Shown here: piece by piece, positions 1 to 7,157 of the stretch | Layout of the letters: each line of letters opens with the position of its first letter | How positions within the stretch are numbered: the first letter of the stretch is position 1 | Assembly: GCA_021779275.1 (NCBI GenBank) | Contig: JAJYAX010000042.1 | Span: 1 to 8,676, forward strand | DNA from: Deltaproteobacteria bacterium | Lineage (GTDB): Bacteria; Desulfobacterota; Desulfobulbia; Desulfobulbales; Desulfocapsaceae | DNA: 8,676 bases | Direction: 5' to 3' | Translations under genes and position numbers: made by a program | The notes under the pieces: generated by a model | What the model saw: the letters and a program-made list of their open reading frames with translations, nothing else | The model's database searches: none | Told to the model about the DNA's origin: nothing

Positions 1-1419
1 CAGGAGCGGACCCTGGAGGTGATACGGCAGCTGGAGCAGCATTTTCTTAAAAATGAGACCAAGACGGTTGAAGGGGTGATCACCGTGGCCGGGTTCAGCT
101 TTGCCGGCCGCGGCCAGAACATGGGACTGGCCTTTGTCAAACTCAAGGACTGGAGCCTGCGCAAGACGCCGGATCTGAAGGCGCCGGCCATTGCCGGCCG
201 GGCCATGAAGGCCTTTTCCCAGTTCCGTGACGGTCTGGCCTTCGCCTTTGCCCCGCCGGCGGTGCTGGAACTGGGGGTGGCCAACGGTTTTGACCTTGAA
301 CTGCAGGATCGTGCCGGCCTGGGACACGACAAGCTGATGGAGGCTCGCAACCAGCTGCTGGGGATGGCCATGAAGAATCCGAAACTGGTGGCGGTGCGCC
401 CCAACGGCCAGGATGACGCTCCTCAGTTCAAGCTGGATATCGATGATGTGCGCGCCGAAGCCCAGGGAGTATCGCTGGCCAATATCAACAGCGTCCTTTC
501 TTCCGCCTGGGGAAGTTCGTATGTCAACGATTTTATCCAGAACGGCCGGATCAAGAAGGTCTATCTGCAGTCGGACCCGCGATACCGGATGCTGCCGGAT
601 GATATCGGCAACTGGTATGTCAGCAATAAGAACGGTGCGATGGTGCCTTTTTCCGCCTTTGCCACCGCCCGCTGGCAGTACGGCTCACCTCGCCTGGAAC
701 GGTACAACGGCATCCCGTCCATGGAGATTCAGGGCCAGGCGGCCCCGGGGATAAGCACCGGGGAGGCCATGGACGAGATGGAGAGGATGGCGGCCCAGCT
801 GCCCACCGGGATCGGCTACGAATGGACCGGCCTCTCCTACGAGGAAAAGAATGCCGGAGCCCAGGCGCCGGCCCTCTACGCCATCTCGCTTCTGGTGGTC
901 TTCCTCAGCGTGGCCGCCCTGTATGAAAGCTGGACCATCCCCTTTGTCAATATGCTGATGCTGCCGCTGGGGCTGGTGGGGGCGGTAACGGCTGTGACCC
1001 TGCGGGTCCTGCCCAACGATATCTACCTCCAGATCGGTCTGCTCACCACGGTAGGGCTTTCCACCAAGAACGCCATCCTGATCATCCAGTTCATCAAGGA
1101 GCAGATGCGTCAGGGGCATGAGCTGGTCGAGGCGACGCTCGCCGCGATAAAGATCCGGCTTCGTCCGGTGATCATGACCTCGCTGGCCTTTTTCTTCGGC
1201 ACCCTGCCGCTGGCCCTCACCCGGGGAGCAGGCGCCGGAGCCCAGAACGCCATCGGCACCGCCGTCACCGGCGGCTTGCTCTCGTCCACCTTTATCGACC
1301 TGCTTTTTATCCCGTTTTTCTTTGTCCTTATTTCGCGGCTGTTCGGGAAGAAGTCGAAGGGGGCGGTTGCAGAACCGCCATTCAATAAGGGTCTTACTTC
1401 GATTTCGGAGGAAAAATAA
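1..1419 (+). CDS. RND (HAE1/AcrB-type) multidrug efflux permease, C-terminal part; 5' end outside window
   Basis: Inner-membrane proton-driven pump subunit of a tripartite efflux system, which exports hydrophobic or amphiphilic compounds together with a periplasmic adaptor and an outer-membrane channel. The frame is open from base 1, so the gene starts upstream; about 472 of the roughly 1,040 residues usual for the family are present, beginning near AcrB residue 590. AcrB landmarks are visible in order: [10 protein letters not shown], the porter/docking stretch with [37 protein letters not shown] and GQAAPG, then five C-terminal membrane segments (TM8-TM12). TM10 keeps the proton-relay lysine in LSTKNAILI (codon 1066-1068), and TM11 keeps the Arg and Thr of [11 protein letters not shown]. 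The gene ends one base before the outer-membrane factor start, so the two are co-transcribed. The substrate cannot be predicted. Family assignment is very secure; orthology to a specific named pump is not claimed. Confidence 0.96.
   Translation, partial: QERTLEVIRQLEQHFLKNETKTVEGVITVAGFSFAGRGQNMGLAFVKLKDWSLRKTPDLKAPAIAGRAMKAFSQFRDGLAFAFAPPAVLELGVANGFDLELQDRAGLGHDKLMEARNQLLGMAMKNPKLVAVRPNGQDDAPQFKLDIDDVRAEAQGVSLANINSVLSSAWGSSYVNDFIQNGRIKKVYLQSDPRYRMLPDDIGNWYVSNKNGAMVPFSAFATARWQYGSPRLERYNGIPSMEIQGQAAPGISTGEAMDEMERMAAQLPTGIGYEWTGLSYEEKNAGAQAPALYAISLLVVFLSVAALYESWTIPFVNMLMLPLGLVGAVTAVTLRVLPNDIYLQIGLLTTVGLSTKNAILIIQFIKEQMRQGHELVEATLAAIKIRLRPVIMTSLAFFFGTLPLALTRGAGAGAQNAIGTAVTGGLLSSTFIDLLFIPFFFVLISRLFGKKSKGAVAEPPFNKGLTSISEEK
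1407..1412 (+). promoter_or_regulatory. Ribosome binding site of the outer-membrane factor gene
   Basis: GGAGGA lies 8 bases before the ATG at 1421, overlapping the last codons of the pump gene. It decides the start: the same frame is open from an ATG at 1322, but that adds 33 arginine-rich residues ahead of a clear lipoprotein signal peptide. Location inside the upstream gene implies translational coupling. Confidence 0.85.
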
Positions 1420-1420
1420 T

Positions 1421-2812
1421 ATGATCCACCGTACCTGTGCGTTACTTGTCGTTCTTGCCGGTGTGTTGTCCGGCTGCACGATGGCTCCCACCTATACCCG
1501 GCCGGAGGCGCCTGTGCCTGCAGTCTGGCCGGCCGGCCCGGCCTATCAGGGACAGGCGGGGACCTCCGCCAAACCGGAAGCGGCTGACATTCCCTGGCAG
1601 GAATTTTTTATTGACGGGCATCTGCGGGGAGTGATCAAGCTTGCCCTGGAGAATAATCGGGATCTGCGGGTCGCCGCCCTGAATATCGAAAAGGTGCAGG
1701 CCCAGTACCGGATTCAACGGGCGGCTCTGGTCCCGGAGATTGATGCGGCAGGCAGTGTCAGCAACCAGGTTGCAGCCGATCATAAGCTCAGCGTCGGCGT
1801 CGGCGTCAGCGCCTTTGAGCTTGATCTCTTCGGCCGGGTCCGGAGTCTGAAGGACCAGGCCCTGGAACAGTACCTGGCCACGGAGCAGGCGCAGCGGACC
1901 GTCAAGGTCAGCCTGATCGCGGAGGTGGCCGGGGCCTATCTCAACCTGGCCGCCGACCGGGAACTGTTGAGGCTGGCGCAGGAGACCCTGAAGACCCAGC
2001 AGACCAGTTTTCAGTTGATCAGCCGTCGCTTTGAGGCGGGCGTCTCCTCCGAGCTGGATCTGCGGCAGGCTCAGACCCAGGTGGACTCGGCGAGGGTGGA
2101 TGTTGCCCGGTATACGACCCTGACGGCTCAGGATGAAAACAGCCTCAACCTGGTGGTTGGCTCCACGGTCCCGGCCGAACTCCTGCCGCAGGCCCTCTCG
2201 CCGTCGCTGACCCTTATGCGGGATATCGCCCCCGGTCTGCCCTCCGATGTTCTGCTTCAGCGTCCCGATGTCCTCCAGGCCGAGAACCTTCTTAAGGGAT
2301 ATAATGCCAATATCGGTGCGGCGCGGGCGGCCTTTTTCCCCCGTATCACGCTGACTGCCGCCTATGGCACCGCCGCCGGCGACCTGTCAGGCCTCTTCAA
2401 GGCCGGGACCGGCGGCTGGAGCTATGCGCCGCAGATCAGCCTCCCGATCTTCGACGCCGGCTCCCGGTCGGCGCAGCTGAAGGTGGCCGAAACGGACAGA
2501 GATATCGCCGTCGCCCAGTATGAAAAGGCGATACAGACAGCCTTCCGGGAGGTGGCCGACGCATTGGCCCAGCGCGGAACCATAGACCAGCAGGTGGCGG
2601 CGCAGGAATCGCTCAGTACGGCCACGGGCCAAAGGAACATCCTTTCCCAGGCGCGCTATGACAGGGGGATTGACAGCTACCTTACCGTCCTGGACGCCCA
2701 GCGTTCGCTCTACAGCGCGCAGCAGGGCTTGATCGGTACGCGATTGACTCGGCTTGTTAATCTGGTCACCTTGTACAAGGTGTTGGGAGGAGGCTGGAAG
2801 GAGGGATCCTGA
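1421..2812 (+). CDS. Outer-membrane efflux lipoprotein, OprM/NodT (TolC-like) family
   Basis: Outer-membrane channel that completes a tripartite RND pump; trimers of this family form a beta-barrel plus a long periplasmic alpha-helical tunnel. The 463-residue length is usual for OprM-type proteins. Residues 1-18 form a lipoprotein signal peptide ending in a lipobox (VLSGC), with Cys19 the expected lipidated residue, followed by the family-typical [13 protein letters not shown]. Two outer-membrane efflux repeats follow, with hallmark motifs: FELDLFGRV (132-140), [11 protein letters not shown] (278-288), [11 protein letters not shown] (299-309), LPIFDAG (341-347), [19 protein letters not shown] (413-431) and [13 protein letters not shown] (447-459). 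It follows the permease after one base and ends the operon. The start at 1421 is fixed by the GGAGGA site and the signal peptide. Family call is secure; the exported substrate is unknown. Confidence 0.96.
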   Translation: MIHRTCALLVVLAGVLSGCTMAPTYTRPEAPVPAVWPAGPAYQGQAGTSAKPEAADIPWQEFFIDGHLRGVIKLALENNRDLRVAALNIEKVQAQYRIQRAALVPEIDAAGSVSNQVAADHKLSVGVGVSAFELDLFGRVRSLKDQALEQYLATEQAQRTVKVSLIAEVAGAYLNLAADRELLRLAQETLKTQQTSFQLISRRFEAGVSSELDLRQAQTQVDSARVDVARYTTLTAQDENSLNLVVGSTVPAELLPQALSPSLTLMRDIAPGLPSDVLLQRPDVLQAENLLKGYNANIGAARAAFFPRITLTAAYGTAAGDLSGLFKAGTGGWSYAPQISLPIFDAGSRSAQLKVAETDRDIAVAQYEKAIQTAFREVADALAQRGTIDQQVAAQESLSTATGQRNILSQARYDRGIDSYLTVLDAQRSLYSAQQGLIGTRLTRLVNLVTLYKVLGGGWKEGS

Positions 2813-2871
2813 CGGTCAGTCTGCGGAAGCAGAGGCGGCGGGATAGGGCGGCCCCGGCCCCCTCTCCTCCC

Positions 2872-2924
2872 GCCTGACCTTGAATCCCTGGCGGGTAACA
2901 GGTTTTTTGAGAGTCAGGCTTTTT
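2872..2924 (+). terminator. Possible rho-independent terminator of the efflux operon
   Basis: GCCTGAC (2872-2878) pairs perfectly with GTCAGGC (2913-2919) and is followed directly by TTTTTG. The 34-base loop contains a smaller CCTG/CAGG stem (2887-2890 with 2899-2902), itself followed by six T. A separate GC-rich stem, GGCGGGA (2837-2843) with TCCCGCC (2868-2874), lies just upstream and overlaps it, so the two are alternatives. The element runs into the last codons of the convergent kinase gene. The long loop makes it weaker than a textbook terminator. I see no T tract suited to ending the kinase transcript on the other strand. Confidence 0.38.
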
Positions 2925-5118
2925 GAAATATCCTGTGGAGTGTTCCGGCAAGAACGCCTCTCCGGAATGGTTTGTTAAGAAAAGCGGCAATATTCATCCG
3001 GGCCGCCTTCTCCTCAGTCAGTACATCGCTGTAGCCTGTACAGATAATCACCGGAAGATCGGGTCGAACGGCCATTATCTCAACGGCTAATTGCATGCCT
3101 GTGAGATCCGGCATGGTTTGATCCGTGACAACCGCATCATAGGAGGCAGGATCCGCCAGAAACCTCTCCAAACCCTCCTTTCCCGACGTGCACATGGTGG
3201 CTGTGTAGCCCAGGGATGTCAAGAGCTCCTGTCCGAGATAGGCGATCATTTCTTCATCGTCCACAATCAAAATATGCTCGCCGTTTCCTTGCGGCACCTC
3301 CAGCGGTTCGATTTTTACCGGGAGTTCCTCCTCTTGTCGAGGCAGGTATACGGTGAATACACTGCCATCACCGCTTGTGCTTTTCACGGTGATGGCCCCT
3401 CCCATGGACCGGATCACTCCATGAATGACCGACAGGCCGAGACCTGTGCCCTCCCCCGTAGGCTTGGTGGTATAGAAGGGCTCAAAGATCCTGGGCAGGG
3501 ACTCCTCGGGAATACCGGGGCCGGTATCCCGTACCGTTAAACGAACATAGGGGCCTGCCGGCAAGTCGGATGGTCCTTCAGTCCTTCCGGGGACCATCAC
3601 AATGGAGTCCAGGCCGATGTCAAGCACCCCTCCTGTGTCTTTCATGGCATAATAGGCGTTGGTGCAGAGGTTGACGAGTATCTGATTGAACTGGGCGGGG
3701 TCGGCCAGAACCGGAGCCGATTCCTCGCTGATGTGTTCTCGTATTTTGATAGTCTTTGGAATGGATCCCGAGAGAAGTTCAATGCCTTCATGGAGCAGGA
3801 TGGATGGTTCGACCAGCATTCTGTCCTGCCGGGTTATTTTGCTGAAGGTCAGGATCTGCCGGACCAGACCGCTGGCCCGTTCCGAGGCCTTCAACGCCTT
3901 GTCCATATTGCTGCATACGGACCTGTTCCCGGCGTTGTCCATTTTTGTGATTTCACAGAAGCCGATGATCGCACTGAGGATGTTGTTGAAGTCATGGGCG
4001 ATGCCTCCCGCCAGGGTGCCGATGGCTTCGAGTTTCTGATTGTTCTGGATGCGCTGGAGCAGCTTTGTCTTTTCGATCATCTCACGTTTTTCGTTTTCTA
4101 TGTCGGTGAGTATGCCGCGTATTCCCGCAGGACCATAGTCGCCGGGAATCGGCCGGCTTGATGTCCTGACCCAATGAAGATCTCCTGCCATGTCAACAAC
4201 ACGGAATTCCAGTGGTCCCAGGATCCCGGAGAGCACCTCGGAAAACCTTTTCTGGAGCAGAGGCAGATCATCCACGCAAATCATATCTGAAAAATGAAGA
4301 CCGATTAAATTTTCAGGCCGGTGACCGGTGATGGCGGTTATGGCCGGGCTCAGGTAGGTGATTCGTCCCTCGGAATCGAGTTCATAAATTGCATCGTTGA
4401 TCTCTTCGGTAAGTCGCCGGTAATTCTCCCGGGAATCCGCCAATTCCCGGGTCCGTTCTGCGACCAGAACTTCCAGGTGGTCTTTATGCCGAGCCAATTC
4501 CCCGGCGGTAATCTCCAGGCGTCGGCGTGACTCTATAAGCTCTGCATGTGCTTCACTGATCCGCTTGGCCAGTATATGCACCGCGAGCAGGAAAACCACA
4601 CCCATAAATCCGGCGTGCCTGAATGTCCTGTCGGGTTGCATCAGGAGTGTGAGGACCAGGGGAACGGCCGCCGGTAATGTGAAGCAGACAAAGGCCAGGA
4701 GGGAGGGCGCAAGGGTCAGAACCGACCCTCCGGTCATGCCGCAGATTATGGCGATGAGATAGAAGCGGTGGAAATCCGTGGCGGAATTATATAAGAAGAG
4801 TGACGCAATTCCCCAGGTTGCACCCTGGAGAGCTACCAAAAACAGGGTCCCGGCATAGATCTCTTTCAGGTGGTTATCCCGGCCTGATTTCCGGTTGAAC
4901 CAGAAGTGGACAATAAGCCGGATTACGGCAACGCCCAGGATCAGCCACAACCAGACATATCCGTGAGAGGGGATGGCCAGAGAGGTGAGCAATGCAATGC
5001 AGATGTTGACAAAGGCCGCGGTCCCGGAATTATGTACCAATAACCGTGTTCGTTCGTTCAAGGATGCATCTTCAATACTCGGATGCCTGTCGGCGGCATG
5101 TCCTTCTGCCTGCGTCAT
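2914..5118 (-). CDS. Membrane-bound PAS hybrid sensor histidine kinase with C-terminal receiver domain
   Basis: Autophosphorylating sensor kinase of a two-component pathway, 734 residues. In order: a short cytosolic N-terminus; about six membrane segments (roughly 33-50, 53-73, 88-110, 118-137, 139-160, 170-187) with almost no periplasmic domain; a coiled coil (about 188-230); a PAS domain (about 230-345); the dimerisation/phosphoacceptor helix with LAGGIAHDFNNIL, His375; and an HATPase domain with N-box (N483, N487), DTGPGIP (531-537), FEPFYTTK (545-552) and GEGTGLGLS (555-563). The receiver domain (about 614-734) has acidic pair D620/D621, phosphoacceptor D666 in TDQTMP, T694 and K716. All catalytic residues are intact. 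GGAG lies 10 bases before the ATG. The gene follows the ABC-F gene on the same strand after 116 bp, so co-transcription or its own promoter is possible. There is no HPt domain and no adjacent DNA-binding regulator. The signal is unknown; it may be membrane-borne or bound by PAS. Confidence 0.95.
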   Translation of the reverse strand: MTQAEGHAADRHPSIEDASLNERTRLLVHNSGTAAFVNICIALLTSLAIPSHGYVWLWLILGVAVIRLIVHFWFNRKSGRDNHLKEIYAGTLFLVALQGATWGIASLFLYNSATDFHRFYLIAIICGMTGGSVLTLAPSLLAFVCFTLPAAVPLVLTLLMQPDRTFRHAGFMGVVFLLAVHILAKRISEAHAELIESRRRLEITAGELARHKDHLEVLVAERTRELADSRENYRRLTEEINDAIYELDSEGRITYLSPAITAITGHRPENLIGLHFSDMICVDDLPLLQKRFSEVLSGILGPLEFRVVDMAGDLHWVRTSSRPIPGDYGPAGIRGILTDIENEKREMIEKTKLLQRIQNNQKLEAIGTLAGGIAHDFNNILSAIIGFCEITKMDNAGNRSVCSNMDKALKASERASGLVRQILTFSKITRQDRMLVEPSILLHEGIELLSGSIPKTIKIREHISEESAPVLADPAQFNQILVNLCTNAYYAMKDTGGVLDIGLDSIVMVPGRTEGPSDLPAGPYVRLTVRDTGPGIPEESLPRIFEPFYTTKPTGEGTGLGLSVIHGVIRSMGGAITVKSTSGDGSVFTVYLPRQEEELPVKIEPLEVPQGNGEHILIVDDEEMIAYLGQELLTSLGYTATMCTSGKEGLERFLADPASYDAVVTDQTMPDLTGMQLAVEIMAVRPDLPVIICTGYSDVLTEEKAARMNIAAFLNKPFRRGVLAGTLHRIFQKA

Positions 5119-5156
5119 AAGGCGTCAGCTCCAGAAAAGTGTCGATCAAAAAAACC

Positions 5157-5242
5157 TGACATGGATGACAATCTGTTGTGAGTCAAAGACGTTGCTCTTA
5201 TCCCTATTATTTTCTTGTATCATAGCGGGAAAACTCATGTCA
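5157..5242 (-). other. Inverted repeat spanning the ABC-F/kinase intergenic region
   Basis: On the minus strand TGACATG begins at the ABC-F stop codon (5242-5236), and its exact complement CATGTCA occurs at 5163-5157, followed by GG and seven T. Including flanking bases and one G-U pair the stem could reach 9 bp, but the loop is about 72 bases. It could be a weak terminator or attenuator between the two genes, or chance. Confidence 0.25.
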
Positions 5243-5243
5243 A
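5214..5243 (-). promoter_or_regulatory. Candidate sigma-70-type promoter for the histidine kinase gene
   Basis: Reading the minus strand, a perfect TTGACA (5243-5238) overlaps the ABC-F stop codon and is followed after 18 bases by TACAAG (5219-5214), a four-of-six match to TATAAT. Transcription would begin near 5207 and leave about 90 bases of leader before the kinase ATG. The weak -10 box keeps confidence low. Confidence 0.3.
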
Positions 5244-6878
5244 GCTCAGGGCGCCTGCTGCGGCGTCGGTCTGGCGCAGGTAATAGTCGTAATTGCCTTC
5301 ATAGAGCCGCATCTCGCCGTGATCGATCTCAAAGACCCGGTTGACGAGGTTGCGGAGGAAGTGCCGGTCATGGCTGACCAGGATGACCGTGCCTTCGAAA
5401 TTCTGCAGGGCCTCAAGCAAGACCTCGCGGGACTGGATGTCCAGATGGTTGGTCGGCTCGTCCAGGATCAGGAAATTGAGGGGCTGGGCCAGGAGTTTGG
5501 CCAGGACGACCCGGCTTTTTTCGCCGCCGGACAGATTGGCGACACGTTTGTGAATATCGTCTCCCTGAAAGAGGAAGGCGGCGCAGAGATTGCGGATGGT
5601 CCCGATATTTTCCTGCGGCATGGCCTCCTGGACTGCCTCGAAGACCGTGTGGTCCGGGTGGAGGATGTCCATGGCGTGCTGGCTGAAATATCCGGTGCTG
5701 AGGTTGGCGCCCCAGCGGATTTCACCGCTGCCGGGCACGGTGGCGCCATTGATGATCTTCAACAGCGTCGATTTGCCGGCGCCGTTAACCCCCACCACGG
5801 CGATCTTCTCCTGCCGTCTGACGGTGCCGGTGAGTCCGCTGAAGACCCTCTTTTCCCGGCCCTCCGGGGTCTGCCAGGCGTGGCCCAGATCCAGCAGATG
5901 CAGGACATCGTCGCCGCTCCTGGGGGGGGATGGGAAGTCGAAGCGGATGCTTCGCTGTTCGGGAGGCAGTTCGATGCGCTCGATCTTTTCCAGCTTCTTT
6001 ATCCGGGACTGGACCTGGGAGGCATGGGAGGCCCGGGCGGCGAACCGGGCGATAAATTCCTCTTCCTTGGCCAGCATCTCCTGCTGCCGGCGAAAACTTG
6101 CCGCCAGCTGTTCGCGGCGGATCTCCCGTTCCCGCAGATAGAAGTCATAGTTGCCGCTGTAGGTGGTAATGGTGCGGTTGGCTACCTCGATGATGCGGCT
6201 GACGATGCGGTTCATGAACTCCCGGTCATGGCAGGTCATCAGCAGGGCGCCCTTGTAGGTGCCCACCAGCCATTCTTCGAGCCAGATAATGGACTCCACA
6301 TCGAGATGGTTGGTGGGCTCGTCCAGCAGCAGGACCTCGGGATTGATGGTCAGGATCTTTGCCAGGGCGACGCGCATCTTCCAGCCGCCGCTGAAGGATT
6401 CCACCGGCCGTTTGAAATCGCCGGGAGAGATGCCAAGCCCGGTTAACACGGCCTTGGCCCGGGCGTCGAGGTCGTAGCCGCCGCGATGCTCGAAGATCTC
6501 GACAATCTGACCGTAGCGCTCCAGGAGGACGGCCATCTCCTCGTCGGCCATGGGCTCGCCCATCCTCGCCTCCATCTCCCGCATCTGCCGGCCCAGGATG
6601 ACGATATCGCCTGCCGCCGACATGACTTCAGCCAGCACGGATCTTCCTGCCATCTCGCCCACATCCTGAGAAAAATAGCCGATAACGGTTTTTTTGGCGC
6701 AGGTGATTTCGCCGCGGTCGACCTCCTCTTCGCCGGTGATAAGCCTGAAGATGCTGGTCTTGCCGGCCCCGTTGGGCCCGACGAGTCCGGTGCGGGTGTT
6801 GGGGAGGATCTGGAGGCTGGCGTCCTGAAAGAGGATCTGTGAGCCGTGCTGTTTGAAGATATTGGTCAGATGAATCAT
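5235..6878 (-). CDS. ABC-F family ATPase (ribosome-associated, duplicated ATP-binding domains)
   Basis: Soluble ATPase with two ABC domains and no membrane segments. ABC-F proteins bind the ribosomal E site and relieve stalled translation or, in some members, protect against antibiotics; they are not transporters. Domain 1: Walker A GPNGAGKT (34-41), signature SFSGGWKMR (161-169), Walker B LLLDEPTNHLD (183-193), switch His217. A charged helical linker runs about 240-315. Domain 2: Walker A GVNGAGKS (363-370), signature LSGGEKSR (449-456), Walker B LILDEPTNHLD (470-480), switch His503. All are intact. The start is chosen at 6878 (MIHLTNIFKQ) because ABC-F proteins begin just before the first beta strand; an in-frame GTG at 6911 would add 11 unlikely residues. 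Neither start has a clear Shine-Dalgarno sequence. The 547 residues end soon after YEGNYDYYL, so the coiled-coil C-terminal extension of Uup and YheS is absent, as is an EttA-size arm. Subfamily is uncertain; a housekeeping role is likelier than resistance. Confidence 0.94.
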   Translation of the reverse strand: MIHLTNIFKQHGSQILFQDASLQILPNTRTGLVGPNGAGKTSIFRLITGEEEVDRGEITCAKKTVIGYFSQDVGEMAGRSVLAEVMSAAGDIVILGRQMREMEARMGEPMADEEMAVLLERYGQIVEIFEHRGGYDLDARAKAVLTGLGISPGDFKRPVESFSGGWKMRVALAKILTINPEVLLLDEPTNHLDVESIIWLEEWLVGTYKGALLMTCHDREFMNRIVSRIIEVANRTITTYSGNYDFYLREREIRREQLAASFRRQQEMLAKEEEFIARFAARASHASQVQSRIKKLEKIERIELPPEQRSIRFDFPSPPRSGDDVLHLLDLGHAWQTPEGREKRVFSGLTGTVRRQEKIAVVGVNGAGKSTLLKIINGATVPGSGEIRWGANLSTGYFSQHAMDILHPDHTVFEAVQEAMPQENIGTIRNLCAAFLFQGDDIHKRVANLSGGEKSRVVLAKLLAQPLNFLILDEPTNHLDIQSREVLLEALQNFEGTVILVSHDRHFLRNLVNRVFEIDHGEMRLYEGNYDYYLRQTDAAAGALSLT

Positions 6879-6919
6879 GGCTGAGTAATGAAAAAGAGGC
6901 GAAGATATCACATCATGGG

Positions 6920-6934
6920 AGGCTTGGCAAGCCT
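6920..6934. repeat. 15-bp palindrome next to the ABC-F start
   Basis: AGGCTTG-G-CAAGCCT has perfect 7-bp arms around one base, 42 bp upstream of the chosen ABC-F start and 9 bp upstream of the alternative GTG. No T tract follows on either strand, so it is not a terminator. An operator for the ABC-F gene or a small leader hairpin are possible readings. Confidence 0.45.
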
Positions 6935-6953
6935 AATCCTGCTGTTCTGCAAT

Positions 6954-6973
6954 GGGGGCAGGGGAGGGGGAGG
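6954..6973 (+). other. G-run tract (possible G-quadruplex)
   Basis: Runs of 5, 4, 5 and 2 G separated by CA, A and A lie in the divergent intergenic region. Three runs are long and the fourth is only GG, so a two-layer or imperfect quadruplex is the most that can be argued. The G-rich strand is the template strand for the ABC-F gene, whose transcript would be C-rich here. Confidence 0.35.
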
Positions 6974-6992
6974 TGATGACAGGACGACTGCA

Positions 6993-7006
6993 CACCCGGC
7001 CGGGTG
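6993..7006. repeat. 14-bp GC-rich perfect palindrome
   Basis: CACCCGGCCGGGTG is self-complementary over 14 bp with no spacer, and GCAC (6990-6993) with GTGC (7011-7014) adds a wider overlapping dyad. No T tract follows on either strand. It sits midway between the divergent ABC-F and DUF2237 genes; a protein binding site is possible but unproven. Confidence 0.4.
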
Positions 7007-7029
7007 GCAGGTGCTTCTCCTGAAAAAAC

Positions 7030-7058
7030 TTGCCGGAGTCCTTAAAACTGGATACGAT
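7030..7058 (+). promoter_or_regulatory. Weak candidate promoter for the DUF2237 gene
   Basis: TTGCCG (7030-7035), 17 bases, then TACGAT (7053-7058): each box matches the sigma-70 consensus at four of six positions with ideal spacing. Transcription would begin near 7065 and place the palindrome at 7074-7088 and the hairpin at 7093-7122 in the leader. No better-scoring pair was found by eye. Confidence 0.25.
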
Positions 7059-7122
7059 TGAACGAATCGAATCCGTACATAATGTACGATGACTCTAAGG
7101 GATTCTGGTAATTCCCTTAGAG
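7055..7122. repeat. Run of three consecutive inverted repeats upstream of DUF2237
   Basis: Three dyads occur in 68 bp. The first is CGATT-GAACG-AATCG (7055-7069). The second is CGTACAT-A-ATGTACG (7074-7088), a 15-bp perfect palindrome. The third is CTCTAAGGGA (7093-7102) with its exact complement TCCCTTAGAG (7113-7122) around a 10-base loop. They are separated by only 4 bases each, and neither strand has a T tract after the large hairpin, which argues against a terminator. An ATCATATGAT palindrome (7146-7155) follows just before the start codon. The arrangement suggests operators or a structured 5' leader; the regulator is unknown. Confidence 0.6.
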
Positions 7123-7157
7123 AACAATGTGCAAACCTCTAATCCATCATATGATTC

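Noticed and set aside
1322..1420. Upstream ATG extending the outer-membrane factor by 33 residues
   Set aside because: The extension would overlap the permease and bury the lipoprotein signal peptide; the ATG at 1421 has a GGAGGA site 8 bases upstream.
685..1491. 268-codon minus-strand frame opposite the RND permease and the start of the outer-membrane factor
   Set aside because: It is antisense to two clearly recognised genes; the translation is low-complexity, Gly/Arg/Gln-rich and unlike any protein family.
1791..1808. Tandem GCGTCG hexamers in the outer-membrane factor gene
   Set aside because: Three near-copies simply encode a Val-Gly-Val-Gly-Val beta-strand stretch in a conserved part of the protein; too short to be meaningful as a repeat.
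1..2812. Possible truncation of the RND pump gene as a pseudogene
   Set aside because: The frame is open from the first base with family-typical sequence immediately, so the missing N-terminal half is explained by the window edge.
5319..6446. Long open frame (375 codons) on the plus strand
   Set aside because: It lies wholly antisense to the ABC-F gene, whose Walker and signature motifs are intact. Its Gly/Asp/Val-rich translation matches no family and is expected from GC-rich antisense DNA.
6879..6911. GTG start adding 11 residues to the ABC-F protein
   Set aside because: ABC-F proteins start immediately before the first beta strand (MIHLTNIF here), and the extension has no Shine-Dalgarno sequence or homology that I recognise.
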